Assembly: GCA_017524845.1 (NCBI GenBank)
Contig: JAFXUU010000099.1
Span: 1 to 40,347, forward strand
Reading direction: 5' to 3'
Source: Oscillospiraceae bacterium
GTDB lineage: Bacteria > Bacillota > Clostridia > Oscillospirales > Oscillospiraceae
Length of the DNA: 40,347 nucleotides
The notes under the pieces were generated by a model. That model saw only the letters and a list, made by a program, of their open reading frames with translations, did not search any database and had not been told where the DNA came from. The translations under genes and the position numbers were made by a program. Below are positions 33,233 to 40,347 of the stretch, piece by piece. The stretch's first letter is position 1; each line of letters starts with the position of its first letter.

Positions 33233-34504
33233 TCAGAACTCCTCCCTGTGATTCACAAACACCTCGGCCAGCCTCGGATCGAAATGCGTGCCCGCCTCCT
33301 GCCGGATCAGCTCAAAGGCTTTTTCCTTCGGGAGGGGCTTCTTGTAGCAGCGTTCGGAGACCAGGGCGTCAAAGACGTCCGCGACCGCCATGATCCGCGC
33401 GGAAAGCGGGATGCTCTCACCGGACAGGCCCGTGGGATAGCCCTTGCCGTCCCAGCGCTCATGGTGATACGTCGCGATATCCGACGCCATCGCCACATAG
33501 TCCTCATCCGTGACGCCGCCCAGCACCTCGCGGACGACCCTGCCCCCCTCGGAGGCGTGGCGCTTGATCTGCTCGTATTCCTCCTCCGTCAGCTTTCCCT
33601 GCTTTTTCAGGATGTGATCGGGCACCACGATCTTTCCGATATCGTGCATGGGCGTCATCATGTACAGCGTGGAGACGAAGCGCTCGTCCAGAGCCTCCGC
33701 ATAGACGCCGTCCCGCCGGGCGCACTCCGCCAGCGTCCGGACGTAGCGGCTGGCGCGCATCACGTGCTCGCCGGTCTCGAAATCCCGGCTCTCGATCAGG
33801 TTGGCCATACCGGAGATGGTGTGCTCCTGCATGCGGTACATTTTTTCCTGGTCGGCAACCAGCTTTTCCTGAATATCCTCCTGTATGAGATCATTGTAGT
33901 AGATATAGCACAGGCAGGCGCAGATACCGATCCCCAGGTAGTCGGTGTAGACCCTGTACAGGATCAGAGGCAGAAGCGCGGCGACCATGACCACCAGCAC
34001 CATGACGATGGTGTAAACGTCCCGCTTCCGGAAGCGCCTGCCGACGACGAACAGGCAGACGATCAGGAAGACAAGGCTGATGATGAAAAACGCCTCATAA
34101 GCGATGTAGTATTCTCCCCGGAAATACCGTCCCGCCGAATCAAACCGGAAGATCCAGCCGAAGGGCGCGGAGACGATCTCCGCCAGCAGATGCAGCCCAA
34201 AGACGGCGGAGGCTACGACGGCCTGACGGCGCAGCCCCAGCGCGCCGACGAAAAACACGGGCAGGAGCGGCGTCGCGGAAAACTGTATCACCGTGAGAAC
34301 GGTCAGCGGGAGCACGAAGGCCTGGCCCCGCCCGTCGAAATGAATGGCGATGAATTCCGCTCCGGCACAGAAGAAGACCGTGACGAACGTGCACAGATAC
34401 CAGCGTTTTTCCGTTTTGGTGAAGCCCGGGTAATACAGGACGTGAAACGTCAGGGTGATCATCAGCAATTCCGTCAGCGCTATCGCGCCGGAATAAGCCG
34501 TCAT
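33233..34504 (-). CDS. Membrane HD-GYP cyclic-di-GMP phosphodiesterase (copy 2)
   Basis: 423 residues with the same plan as the next gene: 7TM sensor (1-205), linker VADQEKMYRMQEHTISGMA, HD-GYP domain with H287DIGKIVVPD and HHERWDGKGYPTGL. The two proteins are clearly paralogous along their whole length. The sensor parts differ more than the catalytic parts, suggesting different signals. Upstream of it are a truncated kinase gene and a promoter at 34903-34931 that may drive the set. Confidence 0.9.
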   Translation of the reverse strand: MTAYSGAIALTELLMITLTFHVLYYPGFTKTEKRWYLCTFVTVFFCAGAEFIAIHFDGRGQAFVLPLTVLTVIQFSATPLLPVFFVGALGLRRQAVVASAVFGLHLLAEIVSAPFGWIFRFDSAGRYFRGEYYIAYEAFFIISLVFLIVCLFVVGRRFRKRDVYTIVMVLVVMVAALLPLILYRVYTDYLGIGICACLCYIYYNDLIQEDIQEKLVADQEKMYRMQEHTISGMANLIESRDFETGEHVMRASRYVRTLAECARRDGVYAEALDERFVSTLYMMTPMHDIGKIVVPDHILKKQGKLTEEEYEQIKRHASEGGRVVREVLGGVTDEDYVAMASDIATYHHERWDGKGYPTGLSGESIPLSARIMAVADVFDALVSERCYKKPLPKEKAFELIRQEAGTHFDPRLAEVFVNHREEF

Positions 34505-34561
34505 CGCGCAGTCTCCTCCTTTCTCCGTCGTCCGGAACCCTCGTTTTTCGGCCGTTTCCGA

Positions 34562-34813
34562 TCAAAGGTATCTCTGAAGGATCCCGAAATTCACTTCCAC
34601 CGGCAGGCCGCCGTCGACCGGTACAACGGGACAGCGCAGGAGCTTGAGCCTTTCCGGGGCCGCCCGCTTCGCCGTGAACGGCGGGTCGGTGGGCGCCCAG
34701 AAATAGTCGTCCGTGTCCATGAAGAACCAGCCCGTCTTTTCACCGATGGCCCTGCCCAGGGCGGAGGTTCCCGATCCCGACGCGCCGAAAAGATGAACGA
34801 CGTTTTTCTCCAT
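34562..34813 (-). pseudogene. Internally deleted P-loop (AAA_18-like) kinase remnant
   Basis: 83 residues. The first about 55 match the start of small adenylate kinase-like proteins (MEKNVVHLFGASGSGTSALG, then WFFMDTDDYFWAPTDPPFT). The last about 25 (CPVVPVDGGLPVEVNFGILQ) look like their extreme C-terminus. The central roughly 90 residues expected for the family are missing without loss of frame. ATG at 34813 is preceded by GGGAG. Probably non-functional, although still in frame. Confidence 0.65.
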
Positions 34814-34902
34814 ATCCAGACTCCCGGTTTGCCGCACGCGGGCGGAGACGCCGCGCCGTCTGATCGGGCGCGTCTCCCCCGTGACCCGCGCGTATTTTTT
34901 CA

Positions 34903-34931
34903 ATTATACCGCCTGTATCCCCGCGTGTCCA
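34903..34931 (-). promoter_or_regulatory. Probable promoter upstream of the kinase remnant and HD-GYP genes
   Basis: On the minus strand TGGACA (34931-34926), 17 nt, TATAAT (34908-34903). One mismatch to the -35 consensus and a perfect -10. Confidence 0.65.
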
Positions 34932-35022
34932 TTGCATATCCCGAAAGAAGCGGAGAAATACGCGGCTTCCCCATTCTGTCCCCGTCCGGCGCATCCCGCC
35001 CGACGGCCTCACGGCCGCTGGT

Positions 35023-35421
35023 TCACCTGACGGAAATCCCGATCATGACGGTCTCTTCGTCCTGATTGCTCCACACGGAATGGGGGACCGTTCCGTTCAC
35101 CAGAAAGGCCTCGTCCTTCCGTATGATCGCTTCTTCCTGGTCGAGAAGAACCTTTGCCTCTCCTTTTACGACGATAAACAGATGGCTGTGCCCGTGGGTG
35201 TGCTGCTCCGTGGGGCCGCCGCCCTTCAGCTTGATATAGGCGATGGAACCGTCGATGATCTGCCCCATCGGTCCGAACAGTTTTTGGCCTCGAAGTTCAC
35301 GTGCTTCGGCGGGGTCATAAATCCTTCTCGCATAACTCTCGTTCCTTTCCCGGAGCCCGTTCTGTACCGGGATCCCGATTTCGATCGGACTGCCGTCCGG
35401 AGCGCAAAAACGCACCGCCAT
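35023..35421 (-). CDS. Cupin-domain protein
   Basis: 132 residues. The cupin metal-binding motif is T71EQHTHGHSHLFIVVKGEAKV, with His 74, 76, 78 and 80, and the second motif lies near NGTVPHSVWSN. Single-domain cupins bind a metal and a small ligand; enzymatic role is unknown. It follows the methyltransferase gene by 18 nt, so the pair may act on one pathway. Confidence 0.85.
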   Translation of the reverse strand: MAVRFCAPDGSPIEIGIPVQNGLRERNESYARRIYDPAEARELRGQKLFGPMGQIIDGSIAYIKLKGGGPTEQHTHGHSHLFIVVKGEAKVLLDQEEAIIRKDEAFLVNGTVPHSVWSNQDEETVMIGISVR

Positions 35422-35439
35422 GTCTGCGGGAGAAATCCT

Positions 35440-36267
35440 TTATTTCTTCCGACAAATGTACAAAAGATGGTTCGTGCTCCCCAGGAGCTCCCGCTTCTCC
35501 GCAAACGCCAGATACCATGCCGCAAACGCGTCGAAATCCTCGTCGGGAATGCGAAAATCGGAACGCTCCTCCAGCGGCTCCAGCAAACCGTCCGTGCCGG
35601 CGGTCGTGATCCATTCCACAGGCTTTCCGGCAAACAGCTCCTCAAACTCAGCTACGTCATACCCGGTGAACAGCTGCTCCTTGAAGTGCCTCACCCGATA
35701 ATCGTCCGTGAAATTCTCTTCCTGTCCGAACGCCCAGTTCCCGTACAGATAATTCGCGTACATGATGGCATATACGGAAATGAAAGCAAAGAGCATGACG
35801 CCGCCCGGTTTTGTGACCCGAACGGCTTCGTCGATCGCCCGGTTCACCTCCTCGGCCTCATACAGATGATACATGGGGCCAAGGACGAGGGTCACGTCAA
35901 AAGAATCGTCCGAAAACCGTTCCAGATCGGTCGCGTCACCCTGGAAGGCACGGAGGTTTTCCAGCCCCTTCGCATTCTCTCTCAAAACCGCAAGGTTGCT
36001 TTCCACCAGCTCCACGGCAGTCACGTCCATGCCTTCTTTCGCCAGCGCTGCGGAATACCTGCCCGTTCCCGCGCCGATCTCCAGCACTTTCGATCCGCCC
36101 GCTGCGTAGCGATGGATATAGCTCATGGTGGTGCGGAATTCCAGCTGCCCGTGTCTGGACCTCTGCAGCCGCCCGTCTTCATCCGTCTGTCCGTAGAAGC
36201 TGCTCACGATCTCTTTTCTGCTGCGGGAAGAATCCCTGCCGGATTCATCACGAGAATCAAAACCCAT
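35440..36267 (-). CDS. Class I SAM-dependent methyltransferase
   Basis: 275 residues. SAM-binding motif I is VLEIGAGTGRYSAALA (61-76), followed by VTAVELVESNLAVL and, around 105-135, GDATDLERFSDDSFDVTLVLGPMYHL. A methyltransferase_11/25-like fold. The target is unknown. The start at 36267 has GGAGGG about 9 nt upstream. Cotranscribed with the cupin gene. Confidence 0.88.
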   Translation of the reverse strand: MGFDSRDESGRDSSRSRKEIVSSFYGQTDEDGRLQRSRHGQLEFRTTMSYIHRYAAGGSKVLEIGAGTGRYSAALAKEGMDVTAVELVESNLAVLRENAKGLENLRAFQGDATDLERFSDDSFDVTLVLGPMYHLYEAEEVNRAIDEAVRVTKPGGVMLFAFISVYAIMYANYLYGNWAFGQEENFTDDYRVRHFKEQLFTGYDVAEFEELFAGKPVEWITTAGTDGLLEPLEERSDFRIPDEDFDAFAAWYLAFAEKRELLGSTNHLLYICRKK

Positions 36268-36392
36268 TCAAAACCGCCTCCCTCCGCGTCTTTTGCTTCA
36301 AAGCTGCGTTTCTCCTCCTGCAGGACAAGGCCTTCCGTAAGTATCCTGTTTCCACCGTTATCGAGGATAAGCGCAAGTCCGAAAAGGCCGTT

Positions 36393-37469
36393 TCATTCGT
36401 ATAACCTTTTTTTGGCGTTTCTCAGTTTTCTTTCGGTTTTTCTGTTTATCCGGAGCAGGATACCTCCCAAAAAGCAGGACCACATCAGCAGCGGAGAGCT
36501 CGATTGTGACACCAGGCAGATCGCTTTTACTCTGATCGGAAACGATCCCTTCATAACCTGACGGCGATGCTCCGCTGAGAATCTGCTCATCTCGGCAACC
36601 ACGCTTGCCGCCGCTTTCTTCTCTTCTCTGGAAAAACCGGAATAATACAGCCACATTCGACCTATATGCTTGAAGCAGGCAGGAAGAAATCGCTGCCGAT
36701 AATCCGGCATTCCTGCGTATCTTTCCCGATGCGCCGTCCAGGCGTCCATGATATTGCAGCATGATTTGGTATGAGAAATACTGCTCTTCCGCTCACGGAA
36801 ATGAAACAGAGATTCTGAAAGAACCGCTGCTGTTCCACCCGTCTCCGCCAGGTGCTTCATGATCTTCCACGTGGTCGAAACATCCTCGTAATTATGACCT
36901 TCCGGAAATCGGATATTGGAAAAGCATCCGTCAAGATACAGCTTGTTCCATACTATAACGCCAAACAGCCCGTTTCCGTAAGCACGAAGGATTTCATCGC
37001 CGTGAAAAATCCGTATTTCATCCTCTTCTCTGTTTGAACAGACGGTTTTCCCCACATACTCCTTATAATAATTCGCTGCAACGATATCAGCACTATACTT
37101 TTTTGCGCATTTCATAAGAGTCTCGACCGTATCGGGTTCGATCCAGTCGTCACTGTCGACAAACAGAAGATAGGATCCTCTGCATACCCTCAGGCCGCAA
37201 TTCCTTGCGGAGGAAAGCCCCATATTATCCGTATGTACAACCCGGATCCTGTCGTCACATCGGGCAAATTGGTCGCAAATCAGTCCGCTTCCATCCGTAG
37301 AACCGTCGTCTATTACAACGATCTCAATATTATGATAGTTCTGGTGAATCACGGATTCCAGGCATTGCGCAAGATAACTGACGACATTGTATACCGGAAT
37401 CACAATTGATACCAGAGACGTTTTTTCGGAAAACGCCGCGGTCTCACCGGTGATCTCATGATCGCTCAT
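36393..37469 (-). CDS. Family 2 glycosyltransferase
   Basis: 358 residues. GT-A fold with VSIVIPVYNVVSYLAQCLES at the start, VVIDDGSTDG (D54/D55) for UDP-sugar and LLFVDSDDW (D105-D108, the DxD). A C-terminal hydrophobic stretch (about 318-340) may be a membrane contact. It probably adds a sugar to a surface polysaccharide. The DNA is visibly richer in A and T than its neighbours and uses more A/T-ending codons, a sign of possible recent transfer. GGAGGAA is upstream of ATG. Confidence 0.9.
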   Translation of the reverse strand: MSDHEITGETAAFSEKTSLVSIVIPVYNVVSYLAQCLESVIHQNYHNIEIVVIDDGSTDGSGLICDQFARCDDRIRVVHTDNMGLSSARNCGLRVCRGSYLLFVDSDDWIEPDTVETLMKCAKKYSADIVAANYYKEYVGKTVCSNREEDEIRIFHGDEILRAYGNGLFGVIVWNKLYLDGCFSNIRFPEGHNYEDVSTTWKIMKHLAETGGTAAVLSESLFHFRERKSSISHTKSCCNIMDAWTAHRERYAGMPDYRQRFLPACFKHIGRMWLYYSGFSREEKKAAASVVAEMSRFSAEHRRQVMKGSFPIRVKAICLVSQSSSPLLMWSCFLGGILLRINRKTERKLRNAKKRLYE

Positions 37470-37640
37470 GTCAGCAATTCCTCCCCGCCGTCTCCCCGTT
37501 TTTCAGGGAACAAACCGCTCCGCCCGATGATTGCCCGCTGGAGTTCCTTTTTGCCAGGCTCCGCCATCCCGGGCCGCGGCCATCGACCTGGGTCTCCGCA
37601 GAGACATGGGTATGGATACCGCGTTTTTGTATCTTCCCGG

Positions 37641-37877
37641 TCATCGGGCGTCCTCGCTCTCCGGCGGGCATTCCCGGACTTCGGCGGTCTTATCCTTGAC
37701 CAGTCCTTCCATCCGGATATAGTATTCCAGCAGCCGCAGGACGTACTCCGGAGCGTGCCGGTTGTCACGCTCCCACTCCGTCACTGTCCTGTAGGGGATA
37801 CGGAAGTAATCGCAGAACTCCTTGCGCGTCATCCCGGTGCTTTCTCTCAATTCAACGATTCTATCCTTGAAATCCAT
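37641..37877 (-). CDS. Small XRE-family transcriptional regulator
   Basis: 78 residues. A single helix-turn-helix domain: FKDRIVELRESTGMTRKEF, then CDYFRIPYRTVTEWERD as the turn and recognition helix. The C-terminus (LLEYYIRMEGLV) may dimerise. AGAGGAAG precedes the ATG. Two palindromic sites lie 30-90 nt upstream and are its probable operators. The 170 nt between it and the glycosyltransferase contain no gene I can support well. Confidence 0.8.
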   Translation of the reverse strand: MDFKDRIVELRESTGMTRKEFCDYFRIPYRTVTEWERDNRHAPEYVLRLLEYYIRMEGLVKDKTAEVRECPPESEDAR

Positions 37878-37906
37878 TGAGCTTCCTCTTTCATATAATC
37901 AAGGCG

Positions 37907-37964
37907 AAATACACATTGTGTATTTACTGTACCATATCATGGAAGATTACGCAATGTGTATTTC
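37907..37964. promoter_or_regulatory. Two operator-like palindromes upstream of the XRE gene
   Basis: Site 1 (37907-37925) is a perfect 9+1+9 palindrome, AAATACACATTGTGTATTT. Site 2 (37946-37964), read on the minus strand, is GAAATACACATTGCGTAAT: it repeats the run GAAATACACATTG (site 1 also has G before its first base) and its second arm is partly degenerate. The centres are 39 nt apart. The region between holds the AT-rich sequence where the XRE promoter should be, so autorepression is likely. The regulator-to-site link is inference. Confidence 0.7.
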
Positions 37965-37992
37965 GCATTTTTCTTATTGTCTTCCGCAGCGG

Positions 37993-38165
37993 TCGACAGC
38001 ATTGTAAAGCCGTTCAACGCAGGCCCGGCATAGCAGCTTATCGTTGGTTTTGCGGAGATCGAGCCGGCGGACAAGCACGGCGTTTGCGAGGCGCTGCTTT
38101 CCTGCCGACGGGAGACCGTGTCCGACGGTGGGCATTTTCTGCGGTATGATATTGTTGACCCGCTC
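37993..38165 (+). other. Possible gene remnant in the 390-bp gap before the aldo/keto reductase
   Basis: In one frame the translation looks protein-like: VDSIVKPFNAGPA, a stop, then QLIVGFAEIEPADKHG and VSDGGHFLRYDIVDPL. There is no start codon or ribosome binding site. I recognise no family. It may be the decayed end of a gene or chance. The rest of 37965-38205 shows nothing else. Confidence 0.2.
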
Positions 38166-38205
38166 CCCTGTCCGCCGGGCAGCTGCGGATCCCGGCGATC
38201 CCGTG

Positions 38206-38234
38206 TTGACCCCCGGAGCGGATCCCTATATAAT
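38206..38234 (+). promoter_or_regulatory. Promoter of the aldo/keto reductase gene
   Basis: TTGACC (38206-38211), 17-nt spacer and TATAAT (38229-38234), 32 nt before the start codon, with AAGGAGG in between. Confidence 0.8.
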
Positions 38235-38266
38235 GGACGGCAAAGAAACGAAAAAGGAGGCAGAAC

Positions 38267-39445
38267 ATGTATTACAAGGAAATCGCGGGCGTGAAGGTCT
38301 CCGCCCTGGGCATGGGCAATATGCGGCTCCCGACCCTCCAGGGGCAGGACAACAAGATCATCACGGAGAAGGCGCAGGAGATCATCGACTACGCCATGAG
38401 CCACGGCATCAACTACTACGACACGGCCTACCGCTACCACGGCGGCGAATCCGAGCGCTTCATCGGCCAGGCGCTGAAAAAGTATCCCCGGGACAGCTTT
38501 CTGCTGGCCAGCAAATTCCCCGGGCACATGATGGTCAAAAAGGAAGGCGGCGTGGTGGGCTTCACCAGCGGCCTTGCCGGATGGCCGGACAACACCGTGG
38601 CGGGCGTCTTTGAGGAGCAGCTGAAAAAGTGCCAAGTGGATTACTTCGATTTTTACCTGCTGCACAACGTCAACGAGAAGTCCCTGGCCATCTACGACGA
38701 TCCCGAGCTGCAGGTGGTGGAGTTCGTGAAAAAGCAGAAGGCGGAGAGAAGGATCCGGCATCTGGGCTTCAGCTCCCACGCCTCCTCGGCAGCCACCATC
38801 GACGATTTCCTGACCAGATACGAGGGGGTCTTCGACTTCGTGCAGATCCAGCTGAACTACCTGGACTGGAAGCTGCAGGACGCCAGGGGCAAATATGCGG
38901 CCATCACGAAGCACGGTGTGAAGGTCGTGGTCATGGAGGGCGTGCGGGGCGGCAGGCTCGCAAAGCTCCCGGAGGAACAGACGGCCAGACTTCAGGCTCT
39001 GCGGCCCGGGGATTCCGCCGCCCGCTGGGCCCTTCGCTGGCTCCAGTGTCTGCCCGAGGTGGCGGTGGTGCTCTCCGGCATGACCACGCTGGAGCAGATC
39101 AGAGAGAATGTGGAGACCTTTGAAGCGCCCGATCCGCTGAGTCAGGCGGAGGGGGCCCTGCTGACGGAGGTGGCGGATTCCATGCTGAACTGGGTGCCCT
39201 GCACCGGCTGCCGCTACTGCACAGAGGGCTGCCCCATGGGCCTGGAGATCCCGAAGATCATCGCGGCTTACAACGGGGTGAAGAACGGCGACTTCATGGC
39301 CCGCTACGACCCGGCCGCGGACCCCGCCATGGATCCCGGACGCTGCGTGGGCTGCGGCGCCTGCGCCTCCATCTGCCCCCAGGGCATCTCCATCCCGGCC
39401 GTCATGGCGGAGTTTGCGGGGATGCTGAAGCTCCCGCGCCGCTGA
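38267..39445 (+). CDS. Aldo/keto reductase with C-terminal 2x[4Fe-4S] ferredoxin domain
   Basis: 392 residues. The aldo/keto reductase barrel has the catalytic set D52, Y55 (YDTAYRYHGG), K83 (ASKFPG) and H133 (LLHNVN). Two ferredoxin-like cysteine clusters follow: C312xxCxxCxxxC322P and C360xxCxxCxxxC370P. This is a common oxidoreductase class of anaerobes, thought to pass electrons between a carbonyl substrate and ferredoxin or a flavin partner. The substrate is unknown. AAGGAGG lies 6 nt before the ATG. Monocistronic with its own promoter and a hairpin after the stop. Confidence 0.92.
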   Translation: MYYKEIAGVKVSALGMGNMRLPTLQGQDNKIITEKAQEIIDYAMSHGINYYDTAYRYHGGESERFIGQALKKYPRDSFLLASKFPGHMMVKKEGGVVGFTSGLAGWPDNTVAGVFEEQLKKCQVDYFDFYLLHNVNEKSLAIYDDPELQVVEFVKKQKAERRIRHLGFSSHASSAATIDDFLTRYEGVFDFVQIQLNYLDWKLQDARGKYAAITKHGVKVVVMEGVRGGRLAKLPEEQTARLQALRPGDSAARWALRWLQCLPEVAVVLSGMTTLEQIRENVETFEAPDPLSQAEGALLTEVADSMLNWVPCTGCRYCTEGCPMGLEIPKIIAAYNGVKNGDFMARYDPAADPAMDPGRCVGCGACASICPQGISIPAVMAEFAGMLKLPRR

Positions 39446-39468
39446 GCGGCCCGGTATATGCGGAAAAC

Positions 39469-39493
39469 GCGCCGCTTCTGTGGGAGGCGGCGC
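39469..39493 (+). terminator. Probable terminator after the aldo/keto reductase
   Basis: GCGCCGC (39469-39475) pairs with GCGGCGC (39487-39493) around an 11-nt loop, followed by GCGCTTCATTCTG, a weak U-rich tail. Located 24 nt after the stop codon. Confidence 0.5.
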
Positions 39494-39540
39494 GCTTCAT
39501 TCTGCCGACGAAGAGGCTTATGCGGAACGGTGCCAGAACG

Positions 39541-39713
39541 AGCATGTGCATTGCGGTAATACGAATCTTCCGTTGAAACCGTACAAGGAATTGTGAGAAT
39601 GATTTGTCAGCCGAAGCGAAGGACGCAGACTGGCTGCCGTCCGCCAAGGGCGCTGGCGAAGGATGGCGCAAATCAGGCCGCAAGGACTGTCGTAATTCAA
39701 TGGAAGATTCGTA
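39541..39713 (-). repeat. Dispersed intergenic element, copy B (inverted relative to copy A)
   Basis: The reverse complement matches copy A at 17141-17291 through most of its length, with a roughly 16-base insertion after CCATCCTTCGCC. Its ends are near-perfect 16-nt inverted repeats: TACGAATCTTCCGTTG at 39560-39575 and CAATGGAAGATTCGTA at 39698-39713, one mismatch. No coding content. Between it and the CRISPR array (39714-39844) I see nothing else of note. Confidence 0.8.
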
Positions 39714-39844
39714 TAAATCGTCCGCCGAAGAAAGCGGATTGACGTACCGGCGGCCATGTCCCGTTTGCGGCCCGAAACTTCGGAGGCTGACTGGGCGCCG
39801 TTTCCTGAAACCGCCAGCGGAGCGGCATCATAGCCGCAGAGGCG

Positions 39845-39887
39845 AAAAACACGAGGACGACCTTCCCCTGTGCAGGTCGTCCTCGTG
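39845..39887 (-). terminator. Intrinsic terminator for transcription leaving the CRISPR array
   Basis: On the minus strand CACGAGGACGACCT (39887-39874) pairs perfectly with AGGTCGTCCTCGTG (39863-39850) around a 10-nt loop and is followed directly by TTTTT. It lies 28 nt past the last repeat in the inferred direction of array transcription. Confidence 0.8.
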
Positions 39888-39914
39888 CTGTGAGAGCTGA
39901 CATTTGATGTCCTG

Positions 39915-40347
39915 ATTTCAACCCACTCTCCCTGCGCGGGGAGGGACCCCGCCGACCACCATTCGCACAGGAAAGAATGATTCCGCCCGCACTCCTGCAT
40001 TTGCGGCGGAATCAGTCATTGAGTTGCAGACCGGCGTGCCTGTCGCGTTTCAATCCACCCTCCCCGTGTGGGAGGGACGCAATCAGAATATGGGGACCCT
40101 GCTGATTGTCAAATTTCAATCCACCCTCCCCGTGCGGGGAGGGACATTCCGCCCTTAACTCCCTGCGCTCTGAACTCTCATTTCAATCCACCCTCCCCGT
40201 GCGGGGAGGGACCGGGGCATGGAGTACACGCCACTGGGCATCAGCCAATTTCAATCCACCCTCCCCGTGCGGGGAGGGACGATGCGGGGCAGGGAATTGC
40301 ACCCTGATCTCCTATTTCAATCCACCCTCCCCGTGCGGGGAGGGACA
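39915..40347 (-). CRISPR. CRISPR array, type I-C-like repeats, leader-distal end
   Basis: Six repeats are visible at 39915-39947, 40047-40078, 40113-40145, 40180-40212, 40248-40280 and 40314-40346. The plus-strand consensus of 33 nt begins ATTTCAATCC, contains CCCTCCCCGTGCGGGGAGGG and ends GGGAC. Read on the minus strand it ends GTGGATTGAAAT, the hallmark of type I-C repeats, so crRNA transcription is on the minus strand from beyond the right edge. The first two repeats on the left are degenerate (several substitutions; one base missing), as expected at the old, leader-distal end. Spacers are 33-35 nt, except a 99-nt interval (39948-40046) that equals two spacers plus one lost repeat. The array continues off the window. 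No cas gene is present. Confidence 0.95.

Noticed and set aside
29178..33251. A very long open frame on the plus strand (over 1300 codons)
   Set aside because: It lies opposite eight well-supported minus-strand genes (M3 peptidase, HD-GYP pair, Nudix and others). Long antisense frames are expected in GC-rich coding DNA, and its sequence has no recognisable domain.
37471..37644. A 57-codon frame starting ATG at the XRE stop codon (ATGA overlap) and ending before the glycosyltransferase
   Set aside because: The overlap and a GAGG upstream are suggestive, but the translation (MTGKIQKRGIHTHVSAETQV and so on) has no recognisable features and another frame is equally open here.
39604..39900. A 98-codon plus-strand frame through element copy B
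   Set aside because: It runs through the repeated non-coding element and into the terminator hairpin, has no ribosome binding site and is not kept as a frame in copy A.

Overview
The window looks like chromosome from a GC-rich, strictly anaerobic member of the Bacillota, class Clostridia. I infer this from the gene content: a flavodiiron protein, superoxide reductase, rubredoxin and rubrerythrin oxygen-defence operon, PilZ-controlled cellulose-like synthesis with CotH, HD-GYP proteins, and TrpB2 beside an aryl-CoA ligase. Most genes start with AGGAGG-like ribosome binding sites, and TTGACA-17-TATAAT promoters are easy to see. No species can be named. No rRNA or tRNA gene, phage or insertion sequence was recognised.

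Left end (1-4521, minus strand): tryptophan synthase beta-like TrpB2, a sodium/solute symporter and a phenylacetate-CoA ligase cut off by the window edge. Together they look like aromatic amino acid salvage from indole and aryl-acetates. TrpB2 is preceded by a complete leader-peptide attenuator: a strong promoter, a 27-residue peptide containing FWWFWFRF, mutually exclusive RNA pairings and an intrinsic terminator. This is the clearest regulatory finding in the window.

4577-8508 (minus): a five-gene oxygen/superoxide/peroxide detoxification operon (flavodiiron protein, superoxide reductase, rubredoxin, a double-rubredoxin protein, a ferredoxin-rubrerythrin fusion). It has its own promoter and a structured leader of about 280 nt. 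8505-10441 (minus): a small membrane protein, a DUF2500 protein, a PAP2 phosphatase and an acetyltransferase. 10571-17141 (plus): a cellulose-like exopolysaccharide operon (VTC domain, DUF4956, CotH kinase-like, BcsA-like synthase with a PilZ domain, GH5 glucanase).

17356-21263 (minus): two metallopeptidases, a membrane protein and a beta-lactamase-family hydrolase. 21356-31841 (minus): a dense run of small enzymes, including many GNAT acetyltransferases (two fused to other domains), P-loop kinases, HD hydrolases, a Nudix hydrolase, an isochorismatase-like hydrolase, a cyclase, a glycerophosphodiesterase and an M3 peptidase. Several are broken by small indels. 31920-34504 holds two tandem membrane HD-GYP proteins, a possible counterpart to the PilZ domain of the synthase. 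35023-37877 holds a cupin, a methyltransferase, an AT-richer glycosyltransferase and a small XRE regulator with two palindromic operator-like sites.

Right end: an Fe-S aldo/keto reductase (plus), then a non-coding stretch with the second copy of a dispersed element (the first copy is at 17141). A strong minus-strand terminator follows, then the leader-distal end of a type I-C-like CRISPR array transcribed on the minus strand and running off the window. No cas gene is in the window.
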